NCBI GenBank assembly: GCA_964468645.1
Contig: CAYXUU010000019.1
Coordinates: 1-64,000 of the forward strand
Origin: JAIOZK01 sp964468645
GTDB lineage: Bacteria > Bacteroidota > Bacteroidia > Bacteroidales > JAIOZK01
Reading direction: 5' to 3'
DNA length: 64,000 bases
The notes under the pieces are model-generated. The model saw only the letters and a program-made list of their open reading frames with translations, had not been told where the DNA came from and did no database searches. Below are positions 36,285 to 45,586 of the stretch, one piece after another. Position 1 is the stretch's first letter. Every line of letters starts with the position of its first letter. The position numbers and the translations under genes are program-made.

Positions 36285-37199
36285 TCAGAAATAAAGATAG
36301 TGGAATTTGAATTGCCCTTTAGTATTGTATTCTATTGTAGGGAATGGTATTTTTACGAATCCTACCAGGTTAAACAAAGCCTTCAGAAAAACCGATCTGG
36401 TTTTTATCCTGGTCAGGTCAACATCAAGGGTAAGAAAAAATTTTCTGTATCGCTCAAAATCTGGAATATGTTCTCCTTCAATATTATTGTATGGACCGGT
36501 CATTCCTTCGGCGCCATAACCAAAAGAGATATTAATCCATCCCGGAAAACAGGCAGTATTTTTCATAAAAGATTTTGGATTGGCGGAGAGCCAGTAGGTA
36601 TGTCCGTTATAGTCCTTTAATAATCGTTGGATTCCATTACTGCCCATCTGGCCGGGATTGTATTGTGCATAATTGGTGGGGTGATAGGAAAACTTCATCA
36701 TCAGTTTCTGGTCTTTCCAGGTGAGCTGTTGCCCGATGAACAATAATGCACCAGCTGTATTGGCAATAAGATCACCGTAGGATGCTCCCCATTTTGCCGA
36801 GAACCCATCGAGAATTTCAATAGTCAGGAGATAAATAAATCCGGAAGATCCTCCGTAAATTGTTGCATGTTTTTCATTAACACCGCACCATCGCAATGTT
36901 TCATATCCCAGCCTTCCAACGTAGTAGGAGGTCATCATGTGGCCAAGTTTATCAATCTGCATCCATTCCCCGTTATCGTTGATAAAGTGAAAATGGGATT
37001 GTGGATAATCCTTATACCAGAGATAGTATAATCCTGTCATTGTCCCGGCAAATAACGCACCACCGCTTATGGCAACCCCTGTCAGCCTTTTATTATTAAC
37101 ATAACTTGAATCATCGGGGAGCTTTTGTGGATAGGCGATTGTATTCCATAAAAGGATAATGAAAAGTAAACCCAGTGATTTTAAGATGCTAACTTTCAC
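36285..37199 (-). CDS. DUF2279 membrane/periplasmic protein
   Basis: The 304-residue protein starts with an export signal (LGLLFIILLWNTIAYPQ), has a conserved region WMQIDKLGHMMTSYYVGRLGYETLRW, and the glycine-rich GGSSGFIYLLTIEILDGFSAKWGASYGDLIANTAGA, which are features of the DUF2279 (YfiM-like) family. A C-terminal part PGWINISFGYGAEGMTG resembles an outer-membrane barrel or surface-exposed domain. Function is not established. It lies 9 bases downstream of mltG. Confidence 0.8.
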   Translation of the reverse strand: MKVSILKSLGLLFIILLWNTIAYPQKLPDDSSYVNNKRLTGVAISGGALFAGTMTGLYYLWYKDYPQSHFHFINDNGEWMQIDKLGHMMTSYYVGRLGYETLRWCGVNEKHATIYGGSSGFIYLLTIEILDGFSAKWGASYGDLIANTAGALLFIGQQLTWKDQKLMMKFSYHPTNYAQYNPGQMGSNGIQRLLKDYNGHTYWLSANPKSFMKNTACFPGWINISFGYGAEGMTGPYNNIEGEHIPDFERYRKFFLTLDVDLTRIKTRSVFLKALFNLVGFVKIPFPTIEYNTKGQFKFHYLYF

Positions 37200-37208
37200 A
37201 TCAAGTTC

Positions 37209-38297
37209 CTATTTATAGATCTTCAGATTATTCAGGGCTTCCTGGTACTTTCTTGCATTTCTTGAATGCTGCCTTAAAGTTTTTGAGAAATTGTGATATC
37301 CCGACATATCCTCTTTTGCGCAGAAGTACATATAATCATTATTGTCAGGGTTTAATACAGCATCGATGGAAGAAATAGAAGGTATGCAGATAGGGCCAGG
37401 CGGTAAGCCACCGTATTTGTATGTGTTGTAAGGTGAATCTATAGCTTTATGTTCATTTAGAATTCGTCTGATACCAGGATCCCCTAACGCATATTTTAAA
37501 GTGGGATCGGCCTGTAATAACCAGCCTGATCTGAGTCGGTTTAAATATACTGCTGCTATAAGGGATTTTTCGCCATCCATCGTTGTTTCTTTTTCAACAA
37601 TTGAAGCCAGCGTGGTAACCTCCGGAATGGTCATATTCAGCGAATCAGCCTCGCTTTGCCTCTTATTGTCCCAGAATTTTTTGTATTCAAGATACATACG
37701 GTCGATAAATTGCGGGGCGGTGGTATTCCAGTACAATTCATAAGTGTTTGGGATAAATATAGTTATTGCTGTTGCAGGGGTAACCTTATATTGCTGAAGT
37801 ACCAGGGTGTCGCTTAGTAGATGAACAATTGCTGCAGAGTCGGCTTCAATTTGTTGTGAAACTCGCTCTGCAAGATGTTGTATTGTTGATATGTTATTAA
37901 AAATAAGTTTAACAGGAACCTGCTCTCCAGATCTTAACATATTGATAAGTCTATCATTACTCATGCCTTCTGCAATGATATAATGTCCGGGTTTGACATT
38001 TTCAGGGTATTTCTTTTTACCGGCAAGCCATTCAAAGTTACGCCTGTTTACAATAAGCCCCTGCGAATAAAGGATAGTTTTAACAGAGTCAAAATTAGAT
38101 GCAGTTGGGATATAAACTGAGGCATATTCCTCATTGTTCAGCCAGACATTTGGATGATAAATGATCCTGTACAGGAATATTGCTGCCGCAATTGCAGCAA
38201 TAATCAGCAATGCCAGAGTGTATATGATGGCCCTGTGAAATCCCGGTTTCTTTTTCTTTCTTCTGCTGCCACCATATTTTGTGTGATAATATGTCAT
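37209..38297 (-). CDS. mltG: Endolytic murein transglycosylase MltG
   Basis: MltG cuts nascent peptidoglycan strands at the inner membrane. The 362-residue protein has a basic cytoplasmic tail, one membrane anchor (IIYTLALLIIAAIAAAIFLY), and the YceG domain with the catalytic glutamate in LASIVEKETTMDGEK (Glu235) and QADPTLKYALG, PYNTYKYGGLPPGPI. It sits between the GNAT gene (18-base gap) and the DUF2279 gene. Confidence 0.92.
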   Translation of the reverse strand: MTYYHTKYGGSRRKKKKPGFHRAIIYTLALLIIAAIAAAIFLYRIIYHPNVWLNNEEYASVYIPTASNFDSVKTILYSQGLIVNRRNFEWLAGKKKYPENVKPGHYIIAEGMSNDRLINMLRSGEQVPVKLIFNNISTIQHLAERVSQQIEADSAAIVHLLSDTLVLQQYKVTPATAITIFIPNTYELYWNTTAPQFIDRMYLEYKKFWDNKRQSEADSLNMTIPEVTTLASIVEKETTMDGEKSLIAAVYLNRLRSGWLLQADPTLKYALGDPGIRRILNEHKAIDSPYNTYKYGGLPPGPICIPSISSIDAVLNPDNNDYMYFCAKEDMSGYHNFSKTLRQHSRNARKYQEALNNLKIYK

Positions 38298-38315
38298 GAT
38301 GTTGTTGATTTATTT

Positions 38316-38846
38316 TTATTGGTCACTTATTATATATTGTAAAATAAACTCATCGACCCACCTGCCTTTATGAAGTATCCAGTCTTTTTTCTCCCCGCAA
38401 ATAGTAAAACCGGTTTTTTGAAAAAGTTTTAAACTTAATGGATTGTCAGCACTGATCTTACAAAAAAGCTGATGAAGGTGTAAGGTTTCAGAGGTATAAT
38501 TTATCAGGATGCTGAGCGCTTGTGCTGCAAATCCTTTATTTCTTTCTGATTGAATGATGAAAATGCCAACACCTGCACGAAGATTAGCAGGGTCAAATTC
38601 ATACAGATCAATGGTTCCAATAGTTTTCTGTGTATGATCTGTGTCCTTTAAGTCGATCATAAACCTGACCTGTTTTTCTGCGTATGGATCTTTATCACTG
38701 TTCAGTACATATTGCTCAAGGTCAAATTTTGAAAAGGGAACACGTGTGATCCCATAGTGCCATATTGAGGGATCGTTTTCCCATTTGAATAAAAGATGGA
38801 TGTCGTCAGGTTCAAGCGCACGTAATTTCAGGTATTCAGATTCCAT
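38316..38846 (-). CDS. GNAT-family N-acetyltransferase (RimJ/RimL-like)
   Basis: The 176-residue protein starts ESEYLKLRALEPDDIHLLFKWENDP, as in RimL-type acetyltransferases, with the acetyl-CoA-binding motif A region VGIFIIQSERNKGFAAQALSIL and NPLSLKLFQKTGF. Substrate unknown. It is 6 bases after dapF in the same direction. Confidence 0.88.
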   Translation of the reverse strand: MESEYLKLRALEPDDIHLLFKWENDPSIWHYGITRVPFSKFDLEQYVLNSDKDPYAEKQVRFMIDLKDTDHTQKTIGTIDLYEFDPANLRAGVGIFIIQSERNKGFAAQALSILINYTSETLHLHQLFCKISADNPLSLKLFQKTGFTICGEKKDWILHKGRWVDEFILQYIISDQ

Positions 38847-38852
38847 GGTAAA

Positions 38853-39644
38853 TTATATTTCAATAGTGCCGCTAAATACTTTTTGTGCCGGCCCTTCCAG
38901 CCAGATATCTTCAAACCGGTTTTCTGCAGTGGGTTTGAAAGTTACTTTTAAGGAACCCCCCATGGTCGCAATATGATGATGTTTAAACAACCCGTCGGTA
39001 TATAACCATGTTGCAAGCATGCTTGCAGTAACCCCGGTACCACATGATAATGTTTCAGTTTCAACCCCTCTTTCATAGGTGCGAACAAAGATATGATCAT
39101 CAAAAATCTGTGCAAAATCAACATTGGTACCGTCAGGATGGAAAGGCTCACTATACCTGAGTTTTCTGCCTTCGTTCAGAACATCTTGTTGTTCTATGTT
39201 TTTTGTAAATATTACGTAGTGGGGTGAGCCGGTATCAATAAAATAGTGGCCATTGATCATCTCAATCCTACTTACATTCTTCAGTTTAACTTTGGATATG
39301 ACCTGATCACCAGCAATCTTAAGTATCTCTCCCTGATGCACACCATCGATTGATTTAAAAGTTGCCCTGTTCCTGATTAAGCCAAGATGCAGGGCAAAGG
39401 CTAAACAACATCTGCCACCATTTCCACACATAGTACCTTCCTTTCCATCGGCATTGAAATATGTCATCCTGAAATCAAAATTGTCGGCTGTTTCAAGCGT
39501 AATAAATCCATCAGCCCCTATCCCAAAGTGACGGTCGCATAGGTGAATAATAATTTCTTCACTTGCAGGAAATATTCCATTCCTGTTGTCGACCATAATA
39601 AAATCATTACCGGTTCCATGATATTTTGTAAAATGCAATTTCAT
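38853..39644 (-). CDS. dapF: Diaminopimelate epimerase
   Basis: DapF converts LL-DAP to meso-DAP for peptidoglycan and lysine. The 263-residue enzyme has both catalytic cysteines: Cys73 in TMCGNGGRC and Cys201 in ETLSCGTGVTAS. Start MKLHFTKYHGTGNDFIMVDN is typical. It is the first gene of the minus-strand run dapF-GNAT-mltG-DUF2279-HAD-CoA transferase and is preceded by a -7 element. Confidence 0.95.
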   Translation of the reverse strand: MKLHFTKYHGTGNDFIMVDNRNGIFPASEEIIIHLCDRHFGIGADGFITLETADNFDFRMTYFNADGKEGTMCGNGGRCCLAFALHLGLIRNRATFKSIDGVHQGEILKIAGDQVISKVKLKNVSRIEMINGHYFIDTGSPHYVIFTKNIEQQDVLNEGRKLRYSEPFHPDGTNVDFAQIFDDHIFVRTYERGVETETLSCGTGVTASMLATWLYTDGLFKHHHIATMGGSLKVTFKPTAENRFEDIWLEGPAQKVFSGTIEI

Positions 39645-39663
39645 CTGAATTCGAACAATATGA

Positions 39664-39671
39664 CAAATATA
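39664..39671 (-). promoter_or_regulatory. -7 promoter element for the dapF run
   Basis: TATATTTG on the minus strand matches TAnnTTTG and sits 20 bases before the dapF ATG. No convincing -33. Confidence 0.5.
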
Positions 39672-39793
39672 GAAATTCGAGGCGATTTTTCAGGTGTAAT
39701 CTGATAAGAAGCTTTAACAAATTTTAACATTACAGCATATAATAGAGCAATTGTTATGAACGTTTTTTGATTAAGTTTATAAAAACATTTGTG

Positions 39794-41251
39794 ATGAAGA
39801 AATATATTGTATTAGTAGTGGTGGCATGCCTGGGGGCTATCATCGCTTTAGTAGTATATGATGCTGTAAAGGATAATAAAAGCTCAGGTGGTGTAGTAGA
39901 TACAGTGATTTATAAACAGGAGCTACCGGTTCAGCAAACTGATTACACTCCGGTTGCAGCGGTTACAGGGCCTGATTTCAGGATGGCAGCCGAGATGTCT
40001 GTAAATGCAGTTGTTCATATTCGAACAACATTTGTTTCGAAGAGTCGTGTTTATGATGATTTTTTCGGACAGCTTTACGAGTTTTTCGAGGGCAGGCCAT
40101 ACCAGGGACAATCCAGGGCTTTCGTTGGTTATGGTTCTGGTGTGATCATTTCAAACGATGGATATATCGTAACCAATAACCATGTTGTACAGGGTTCATC
40201 CGGGATAGAAGTTACCCTTAATGATAAAAGAAAACTAACAGCAAGCTTAATTGGTAACGACCCGACAACAGATCTGGCATTAATAAAAGTTGATGGCGAT
40301 GATCTGCCTTTCTTGCAATACGGCAACTCCGACAATTTGCAGATAGGAGAGTGGGTATTGGCAGTTGGTAATCCATTTAATCTAACATCAACGGTTACTG
40401 CAGGTATTGTTAGTGCCAAGGCAAGAAATATAAACATACTTGGATCAGCTTCTGCAATAGAATCCTATATACAGACTGATGCTGCCGTAAACCGTGGTAA
40501 TAGTGGTGGGGCTCTTGTTAATACGAAAGGTGAACTTGTAGGGATTAATGCCGCAATTGCCTCCAACTCCGGATCATACGAAGGTTATTCCTTTGCCATA
40601 CCGGTAAACCTGGCCAGTAAGGTGGTTGATGATTTTATGCAATTTGGTGAAATTCAACGGGCGTATATTGGTGTAAGAATAGGCGAGGTAGATGAAGAAA
40701 CTGCTAATGAGAATGACCTGGATCGGATTGGTGGTGTACTGATAGCCTCAGTAAGTGAAAATGGTGGAGCTGACCAGGCCGGACTCAGATCTGGTGATAT
40801 TATTATGAATATTGATGGCTATGAGATCAACAGCGTATCTGAATTGTTGGAAGTTGTTGGACAGCACCGACCCGGCGATAAAGTAATCATCGATATAGTG
40901 AGGAATGGGGATAAAAGACAGTTTTATGTGGAACTGAAAAATGAAAGGGGAACAACCGACCTTGTTGCCAGTAATGAAGAATTCACAAATAATGAACTCG
41001 GCGTGGTTCTGAAAAAAGTAACTATTGATAAAGATAACTACAGTGAAGGATTAAAGGTGACACAGATCAATGAGGGGACTTTAAAGCTTGGCGGAGTACG
41101 GGAAGGTTTTGTTATTACGTCAGTAAATGGTATACGGGTAAGATCACAACCTGAACTTGAGAATGTACTTCAAAATAACAGTGAATCCACGATCAGATTG
41201 GAGGGAATATATCCCAATGGAATGAAAGTCATTTATAGTTTTGAACGTTGA
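39794..41251 (+). CDS. htrA: HtrA/Deg-family serine endoprotease with two PDZ domains
   Basis: The 485-residue periplasmic protease starts with a signal anchor (MKKYIVLVVVACLGAIIALVVYDAV). The catalytic triad is His130 (VTNNHVV), Asp160 (TTDLALIKV) and Ser237 (RGNSGGALV). Two PDZ domains follow, near 290-375 and 390-480 (AYIGVRIGEVD, GADQAGLRSGDIIMNIDG; GVVLKKV, LGGVREGFVITSVNG). It degrades or refolds misfolded envelope proteins. ATG 39794 is preferred over an upstream TTG at 39767. rpoD follows with a 143-base spacer. Confidence 0.93.
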   Translation: MKKYIVLVVVACLGAIIALVVYDAVKDNKSSGGVVDTVIYKQELPVQQTDYTPVAAVTGPDFRMAAEMSVNAVVHIRTTFVSKSRVYDDFFGQLYEFFEGRPYQGQSRAFVGYGSGVIISNDGYIVTNNHVVQGSSGIEVTLNDKRKLTASLIGNDPTTDLALIKVDGDDLPFLQYGNSDNLQIGEWVLAVGNPFNLTSTVTAGIVSAKARNINILGSASAIESYIQTDAAVNRGNSGGALVNTKGELVGINAAIASNSGSYEGYSFAIPVNLASKVVDDFMQFGEIQRAYIGVRIGEVDEETANENDLDRIGGVLIASVSENGGADQAGLRSGDIIMNIDGYEINSVSELLEVVGQHRPGDKVIIDIVRNGDKRQFYVELKNERGTTDLVASNEEFTNNELGVVLKKVTIDKDNYSEGLKVTQINEGTLKLGGVREGFVITSVNGIRVRSQPELENVLQNNSESTIRLEGIYPNGMKVIYSFER

Positions 41252-41332
41252 TAATACCACTGGAAATGTTGTTAGTATGTGACTTCTTTGCATTTTCTTC
41301 GTCTCAGATTTTTAAAATTGCAAATTTTTTAG

Positions 41333-41340
41333 TACCTTTG
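41333..41340 (+). promoter_or_regulatory. -7 promoter element for rpoD
   Basis: TACCTTTG matches TAnnTTTG. At 19 bases upstream the sequence is TTTT (41310-41313), one change from TTTG. The predicted leader before ATG 41395 is about 50 bases, AT-rich. Confidence 0.5.
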
Positions 41341-41394
41341 CATTTCTTTTTAATTTTTTCAATTTATTGGACAACAAGGGATTAAATACTTGAT

Positions 41395-42261
41395 ATGAGG
41401 CAGCTAAAAATAACAAAATCAATTACTAACCGCGAAACTGCATCCCTTGATAAATATCTTCAAGACATTGGAAAAGAGGAGTTGATAACTGCGGAAGAGG
41501 AAGTTGAGTTAGCCCGCAGGATCAAACAGGGGGATCAGATTGCTCTTGAAAAACTTACCAAAGCCAACCTTCGTTTTGTTGTATCTGTTGCTAAGCAATA
41601 CCAAAACCAGGGATTAAGTTTACCTGATCTTATTAATGAAGGAAATCTTGGATTAATAAAAGCAGCCAAGAGATTTGATGAAACAAGGGGATTTAAATTT
41701 ATCTCCTATGCTGTATGGTGGATCAGGCAATCGATATTACAGGCTTTGGCCGAACAATCAAGAATAGTCAGGTTGCCACTGAACCAGGTTGGTTCTTTGA
41801 ATAAAATAAAGAAAGCTTCATCGAAACTTGAACAGCAGTACGAGCGTACACCATCAGCAGATGAGATTGCTGATCAACTGGAATTGCCGGAACACAAAAT
41901 TGATGCAGCCATGAAAATATCCACAAGATATGTTTCAATGGATGCACCTATTTCACAGGATGATGATACGAAGTTTCTTGATGTTTTTGTTACTGATGAT
42001 AACCCAACCACCGATAATGACCTGATGCGCGAATCACTAGGAAAGGAAATCCAGCGTTCATTATCTACCCTCAGTGAGAAGGAAAGAGATGTTATCAATA
42101 TGTATTACGGTATTGGCACCAATCATGAGTTTACACTCGAAGAAATAGGCGCCAAATTCGACCTTACCCGCGAAAGGGTTCGTCAAATTAAAGAAAAAGC
42201 AATTCGACGTTTAAAACACAACTCAAGGAGTAAATTATTAAAAGCTTACCTGGGTTTGTAA
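41395..42261 (+). CDS. rpoD: Primary RNA polymerase sigma factor (short, no region 1.1)
   Basis: The 288-residue sigma-70 has regions 1.2 (SLDKYLQDIGKEELITAEEEVELARRI), 2 (NLRFVVSVAKQYQNQGLSLPDLINEGNLGLIKAAKRFDETRGFKFISYAVWWIRQSI), 3 and 4 (TLEEIGAKFDLTRERVRQIKEKAIRRL). The absent region 1.1 and length of about 290 residues are characteristic of the Bacteroidota housekeeping sigma, which reads the -33/-7 promoters listed here. A strong terminator follows. Confidence 0.95.
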   Translation: MRQLKITKSITNRETASLDKYLQDIGKEELITAEEEVELARRIKQGDQIALEKLTKANLRFVVSVAKQYQNQGLSLPDLINEGNLGLIKAAKRFDETRGFKFISYAVWWIRQSILQALAEQSRIVRLPLNQVGSLNKIKKASSKLEQQYERTPSADEIADQLELPEHKIDAAMKISTRYVSMDAPISQDDDTKFLDVFVTDDNPTTDNDLMRESLGKEIQRSLSTLSEKERDVINMYYGIGTNHEFTLEEIGAKFDLTRERVRQIKEKAIRRLKHNSRSKLLKAYLGL

Positions 42262-42283
42262 CCAGCATTAAACAAAGTGTTTA

Positions 42284-42333
42284 AAAAAAAGGATTACTTC
42301 TTTTAAAATATTTTTTGAAGTAATCCTTTTTTT
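42284..42333 (+). terminator. Intrinsic terminator after rpoD
   Basis: A 17-base arm at 42284-42300 (AAAAAAAGGATTACTTC) is perfectly complementary to 42317-42333 (GAAGTAATCCTTTTTTT), with a 16-base loop. The A-rich start and T-rich end make it able to act in both directions. Confidence 0.9.
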
Positions 42334-42334
42334 A

Positions 42335-42342
42335 TACTTTTG
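42335..42342 (+). promoter_or_regulatory. -7 promoter element for gap, abutting the rpoD terminator
   Basis: TACTTTTG matches TAnnTTTG. TTTG at 42314-42317 (17 bases upstream) or TTTT at 42312-42315 (19 bases) would be the -33; both lie in the loop and at the start of the distal arm of the rpoD terminator. The ATG of gap is at 42398. Confidence 0.55.
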
Positions 42343-42397
42343 AATCCCTTAAGGAACAACTTTCCGAAAATCAGTTTATTAATTAAATTATTACAAT

Positions 42398-43867
42398 ATG
42401 AGCATAACAGGTGAAAATGCCGATAATGGCAAGTATGAATTTTCTTTACAAAATTGGTTTGATGAGGAAAAAATGACCAATGAATTTATTACGGTGATGT
42501 CCAAGCTGTTTTATGATAAGTCAATAGAATTGATGTTATTCAGGTCACAGTTAATAGACAGAAGCGCCAGTGTGATACTTTATAAACATTCATACGCCGA
42601 ACGTATCATTGGGAAAGTATTAAAAATTGAAGATTCCCTGGAACTGGCAAAAGCCATTTATGGGAATAATGTAGGGCCTTCAAGATTAGATATTGGCCGC
42701 TTGAACAATGAGTGGACTGAAGAAAAGGCTAACCATAAAAGTGCCGATGCATTTATTAAAGATAAGCTTAAAGATATTATCGATAAGGAACCTCCCTTTA
42801 CAAAGCCTGTTGATGTAGTAGTTTTTGGATTCGGAAGGATCGGGCGTCTGGTTGCCAGGGAATTAATTATCCAGGGTAATGGTTCTCAACTCCGTGTAAG
42901 AGCCATTGTAGCCCGTAAGAATAAAGGTGAGGATATTCGCAAACGTGCCTCCCTCTTCCGGCATGATTCCATACATGGCCCCTTCAGAGGCATTGCAGTA
43001 GAGGATGTAGATGAAGAAACCATATTTGCAAATGGGCACATCGTTAAAATGATAGAAGCCTCAAACCCTGAAGACGTTGACTATACACAATATGGGATCG
43101 AAAATGCACTGGTTATTGATTCAACCGGGGTTTGGAGAGACAAAGAAGGTCTCGCCAGGCATCTTAAAGCCCCTGGTGTTAAGAATGTATTGCTTACTGC
43201 CCCGGCCAAAGGCGATGTCCCAAATATAGTTTATGGTGTCAATCATAGAGATTTTGAAGTTGACAAATACGATATCTTTTCTGCAGCATCATGTACCACC
43301 AATGCCATTGTTCCAGCCCTGTCGTTGCTGGAGAAGGAATTTGGAATTGTGCGTGGCCACGTAGAAACAATACACGCCTATACAAACGACCAGAACCTGC
43401 TGGATAACTATCACAAAAAGTACCGCAGAGGAAGAAGCGCACCTGTAAACATGGTGATTACCGATACTGGGGCCGCCAAAGCCGCTGTGAAAATATTGCC
43501 CTCACTACAGGGAAAGCTAACAGCAAATGCCGTCAGGGTTCCCGTACCAAACGTTTCGCTGGCTATTTTAACACTCACTGTTGACCGTGATACTTCCGTT
43601 GAAGAAGTTGATGCAGTTATGAAACATGCAGCAGTTGATGGTAATATGGTTGAGCAGATCAGGTATTCTTCTGCTTATGAAGCTGTATCAATCGATTTTG
43701 TAGGTGATTCATGTGCCTGTATATATGATAGCCCGGCTACCAAGGTTACCGATGATAAAAGAAATATAGTCATGTATTTATGGTATGACAATGAATTTGG
43801 ATATACCGTACAGGTGATGCGCCTGGCTAAGCATATAGCAGGAGTAAAGAGATTCAGATATTATTAG
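42398..43867 (+). CDS. gap: Glyceraldehyde-3-phosphate dehydrogenase, long form
   Basis: GAPDH oxidises glyceraldehyde-3-phosphate in glycolysis or serves gluconeogenesis. The 489-residue protein has about 130 extra N-terminal residues before the Rossmann start VDVVVFGFGRIGRLVARELI, a helical extension without recognised function. Cys299 (SAASCTTNAI) is the nucleophile and His326 (HAYTNDQ) the base; YRRGRSAPVNMVITDTGAAKAA is the phosphate-binding part. Long forms of this sort occur in Bacteroidota and some other bacteria. A terminator follows. Confidence 0.92.
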   Translation: MSITGENADNGKYEFSLQNWFDEEKMTNEFITVMSKLFYDKSIELMLFRSQLIDRSASVILYKHSYAERIIGKVLKIEDSLELAKAIYGNNVGPSRLDIGRLNNEWTEEKANHKSADAFIKDKLKDIIDKEPPFTKPVDVVVFGFGRIGRLVARELIIQGNGSQLRVRAIVARKNKGEDIRKRASLFRHDSIHGPFRGIAVEDVDEETIFANGHIVKMIEASNPEDVDYTQYGIENALVIDSTGVWRDKEGLARHLKAPGVKNVLLTAPAKGDVPNIVYGVNHRDFEVDKYDIFSAASCTTNAIVPALSLLEKEFGIVRGHVETIHAYTNDQNLLDNYHKKYRRGRSAPVNMVITDTGAAKAAVKILPSLQGKLTANAVRVPVPNVSLAILTLTVDRDTSVEEVDAVMKHAAVDGNMVEQIRYSSAYEAVSIDFVGDSCACIYDSPATKVTDDKRNIVMYLWYDNEFGYTVQVMRLAKHIAGVKRFRYY

Positions 43868-43884
43868 AAGACAAAAATGATCAG

Positions 43885-43917
43885 AAGGGGCAATCTCATT
43901 GCCGGGATTGCCCTTTT
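43885..43917 (+). terminator. Intrinsic terminator after gap
   Basis: AAGGGGCAATC (43885-43895) pairs with GATTGCCCTTT (43906-43916), with a 10-base loop and one G-U pair, followed by T-rich sequence. It lies between gap and pyrG. Confidence 0.85.
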
Positions 43918-43955
43918 ATATTTTAATAAAGTGTAAACCGGAAAAGGGGAAACTA

Positions 43956-45581
43956 ATGAAGAAAACAAAATATATATTTGTTACCGGTGGTGTGAGCTCA
44001 TCCCTTGGAAAGGGTATCATCTCATCATCGCTTGCAAAATTATTGGTTGCCAGGGGATATACGGCAACTATCCAAAAACTTGATCCCTATATTAATGTTG
44101 ATCCCGGTACACTTAACCCCTATGAACACGGTGAATGTTATGTAACTGAAGATGGCGCAGAAACCGATCTTGATCTTGGACATTATGAGCGTTTTTCGAA
44201 CACGCATACCTCCCAGGCTAATAATATTACTACCGGGAGAATATATCAGAATGTCATTAATAAAGAACGGCGTGGAGACTATCTTGGCGAAACTGTTCAG
44301 ATCATTCCCCATATCACCGATGAAATAAAAAAAAGCATTAAAGAACTTGGTAAAAGCGGGAAATACGATTTCGTAATAACTGAAATTGGGGGTACCGTTG
44401 GTGACATCGAATCATTACCCTATGTTGAGACTGTTCGTCAGATGCGGTGGGAAATGAGCCGAAATACCTGTGTAGTTCATCTTACACTGGTACCCTATCT
44501 TTCAGCAGCCGGAGAGTTAAAAACCAAGCCCACACAGCACTCCGTTAAATCACTACAGGAGCAGGGCGTCCAGCCTGATATTATCGTTTGTCGTACAGAG
44601 CATCACCTGAGTGAATCGGTAAGAAAAAAGATCTCACTGTTCTGTAATGTTTCTCAAACTTCTGTTATTGAATCGATAGATGTAGATACAATTTATGATG
44701 TTCCTATAAAGATGCAGGAAGAACGCCTTGATGTGGAGGTGTTGAAAAGGTTGGATATGGCTGTAAAGGAATTACCCGATCTTGCAAAATGGAAAGATTT
44801 TCTTCACAGGCTTAAAAATCCCAGAAACGAAGTTACCATTGGCCTGGTAGGGAAATATGTTGAGCTTCGTGATGCATATAAATCTATCAGCGAGGCTTTT
44901 GTTCATGCAGGAGCAGAAAATGAATGTACGGTTAACGTGAAATTGATCCATTCTGAGAAGATCAATAAAAATACTTTAACCAATAAACTCAGTTATCTTG
45001 ATGGTATTCTTGTAGCACCCGGTTTTGGTGACCGCGGTATTGAGGGTAAGATACTTGCTGCCCGTTTTGCAAGGGAAAATAAGATCCCCTATCTGGGTAT
45101 ATGCCTTGGTATGCAATGTGCCGTAATAGAATTTGCGCGAAATGTTCTTGGTTTCGACAGGGCCCATTCTACTGAAATGAATCCCCGTGCACCTTATCCT
45201 GTTATCGATATCATGGAGCATCAAAAGAGGGTGAGCGAGAAAGGCGGTACCATGCGGCTTGGAGCATATCCGTGTACGATTGATAAAAATTCAATGGTGT
45301 ATAGTGTATATAATAAGCAACAAATTGAAGAACGGCATAGGCATCGGTATGAGTTTAATAATGACTATTTAAAGGATTACAGGGATAATGGGATGATACC
45401 TTGCGGAATAAACAAGAAGGATAATCTGGTAGAGATCGTTGAGATCAAAGGTCATCCCTGGTTTGTTGGTGTGCAATTCCACCCTGAATATAAAAGCACA
45501 GTGGCCGAACCACATCCGCTTTTTGTGGGTTTTGTCGGGGCTGCATTGAAATGTAAACAAGCTAAAAAGAAATTGGGCTGA
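43956..45581 (+). CDS. pyrG: CTP synthase
   Basis: PyrG makes CTP from UTP and glutamine. The N-terminal synthetase domain starts KYIFVTGGVSSSLGKGI and contains GECYVTEDGAETDLDLGHYERF; the glutamine amidotransferase domain has the catalytic Cys383 (GICLGMQ) and HPEYKS near the end. 541 residues is the usual length. ATG 43956 is chosen; the frame is open upstream over the gap terminator, so an earlier start is not plausible. Heptamer array B begins 6 bases after the stop. Confidence 0.95.
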   Translation: MKKTKYIFVTGGVSSSLGKGIISSSLAKLLVARGYTATIQKLDPYINVDPGTLNPYEHGECYVTEDGAETDLDLGHYERFSNTHTSQANNITTGRIYQNVINKERRGDYLGETVQIIPHITDEIKKSIKELGKSGKYDFVITEIGGTVGDIESLPYVETVRQMRWEMSRNTCVVHLTLVPYLSAAGELKTKPTQHSVKSLQEQGVQPDIIVCRTEHHLSESVRKKISLFCNVSQTSVIESIDVDTIYDVPIKMQEERLDVEVLKRLDMAVKELPDLAKWKDFLHRLKNPRNEVTIGLVGKYVELRDAYKSISEAFVHAGAENECTVNVKLIHSEKINKNTLTNKLSYLDGILVAPGFGDRGIEGKILAARFARENKIPYLGICLGMQCAVIEFARNVLGFDRAHSTEMNPRAPYPVIDIMEHQKRVSEKGGTMRLGAYPCTIDKNSMVYSVYNKQQIEERHRHRYEFNNDYLKDYRDNGMIPCGINKKDNLVEIVEIKGHPWFVGVQFHPEYKSTVAEPHPLFVGFVGAALKCKQAKKKLG

Positions 45582-45586
45582 GATTT

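Noticed and set aside
42284..42333. Riboswitch or attenuator in front of gap
   Set aside because: A single perfect stem with A/T tails is a simple intrinsic terminator; no aptamer-like or alternative fold is visible.
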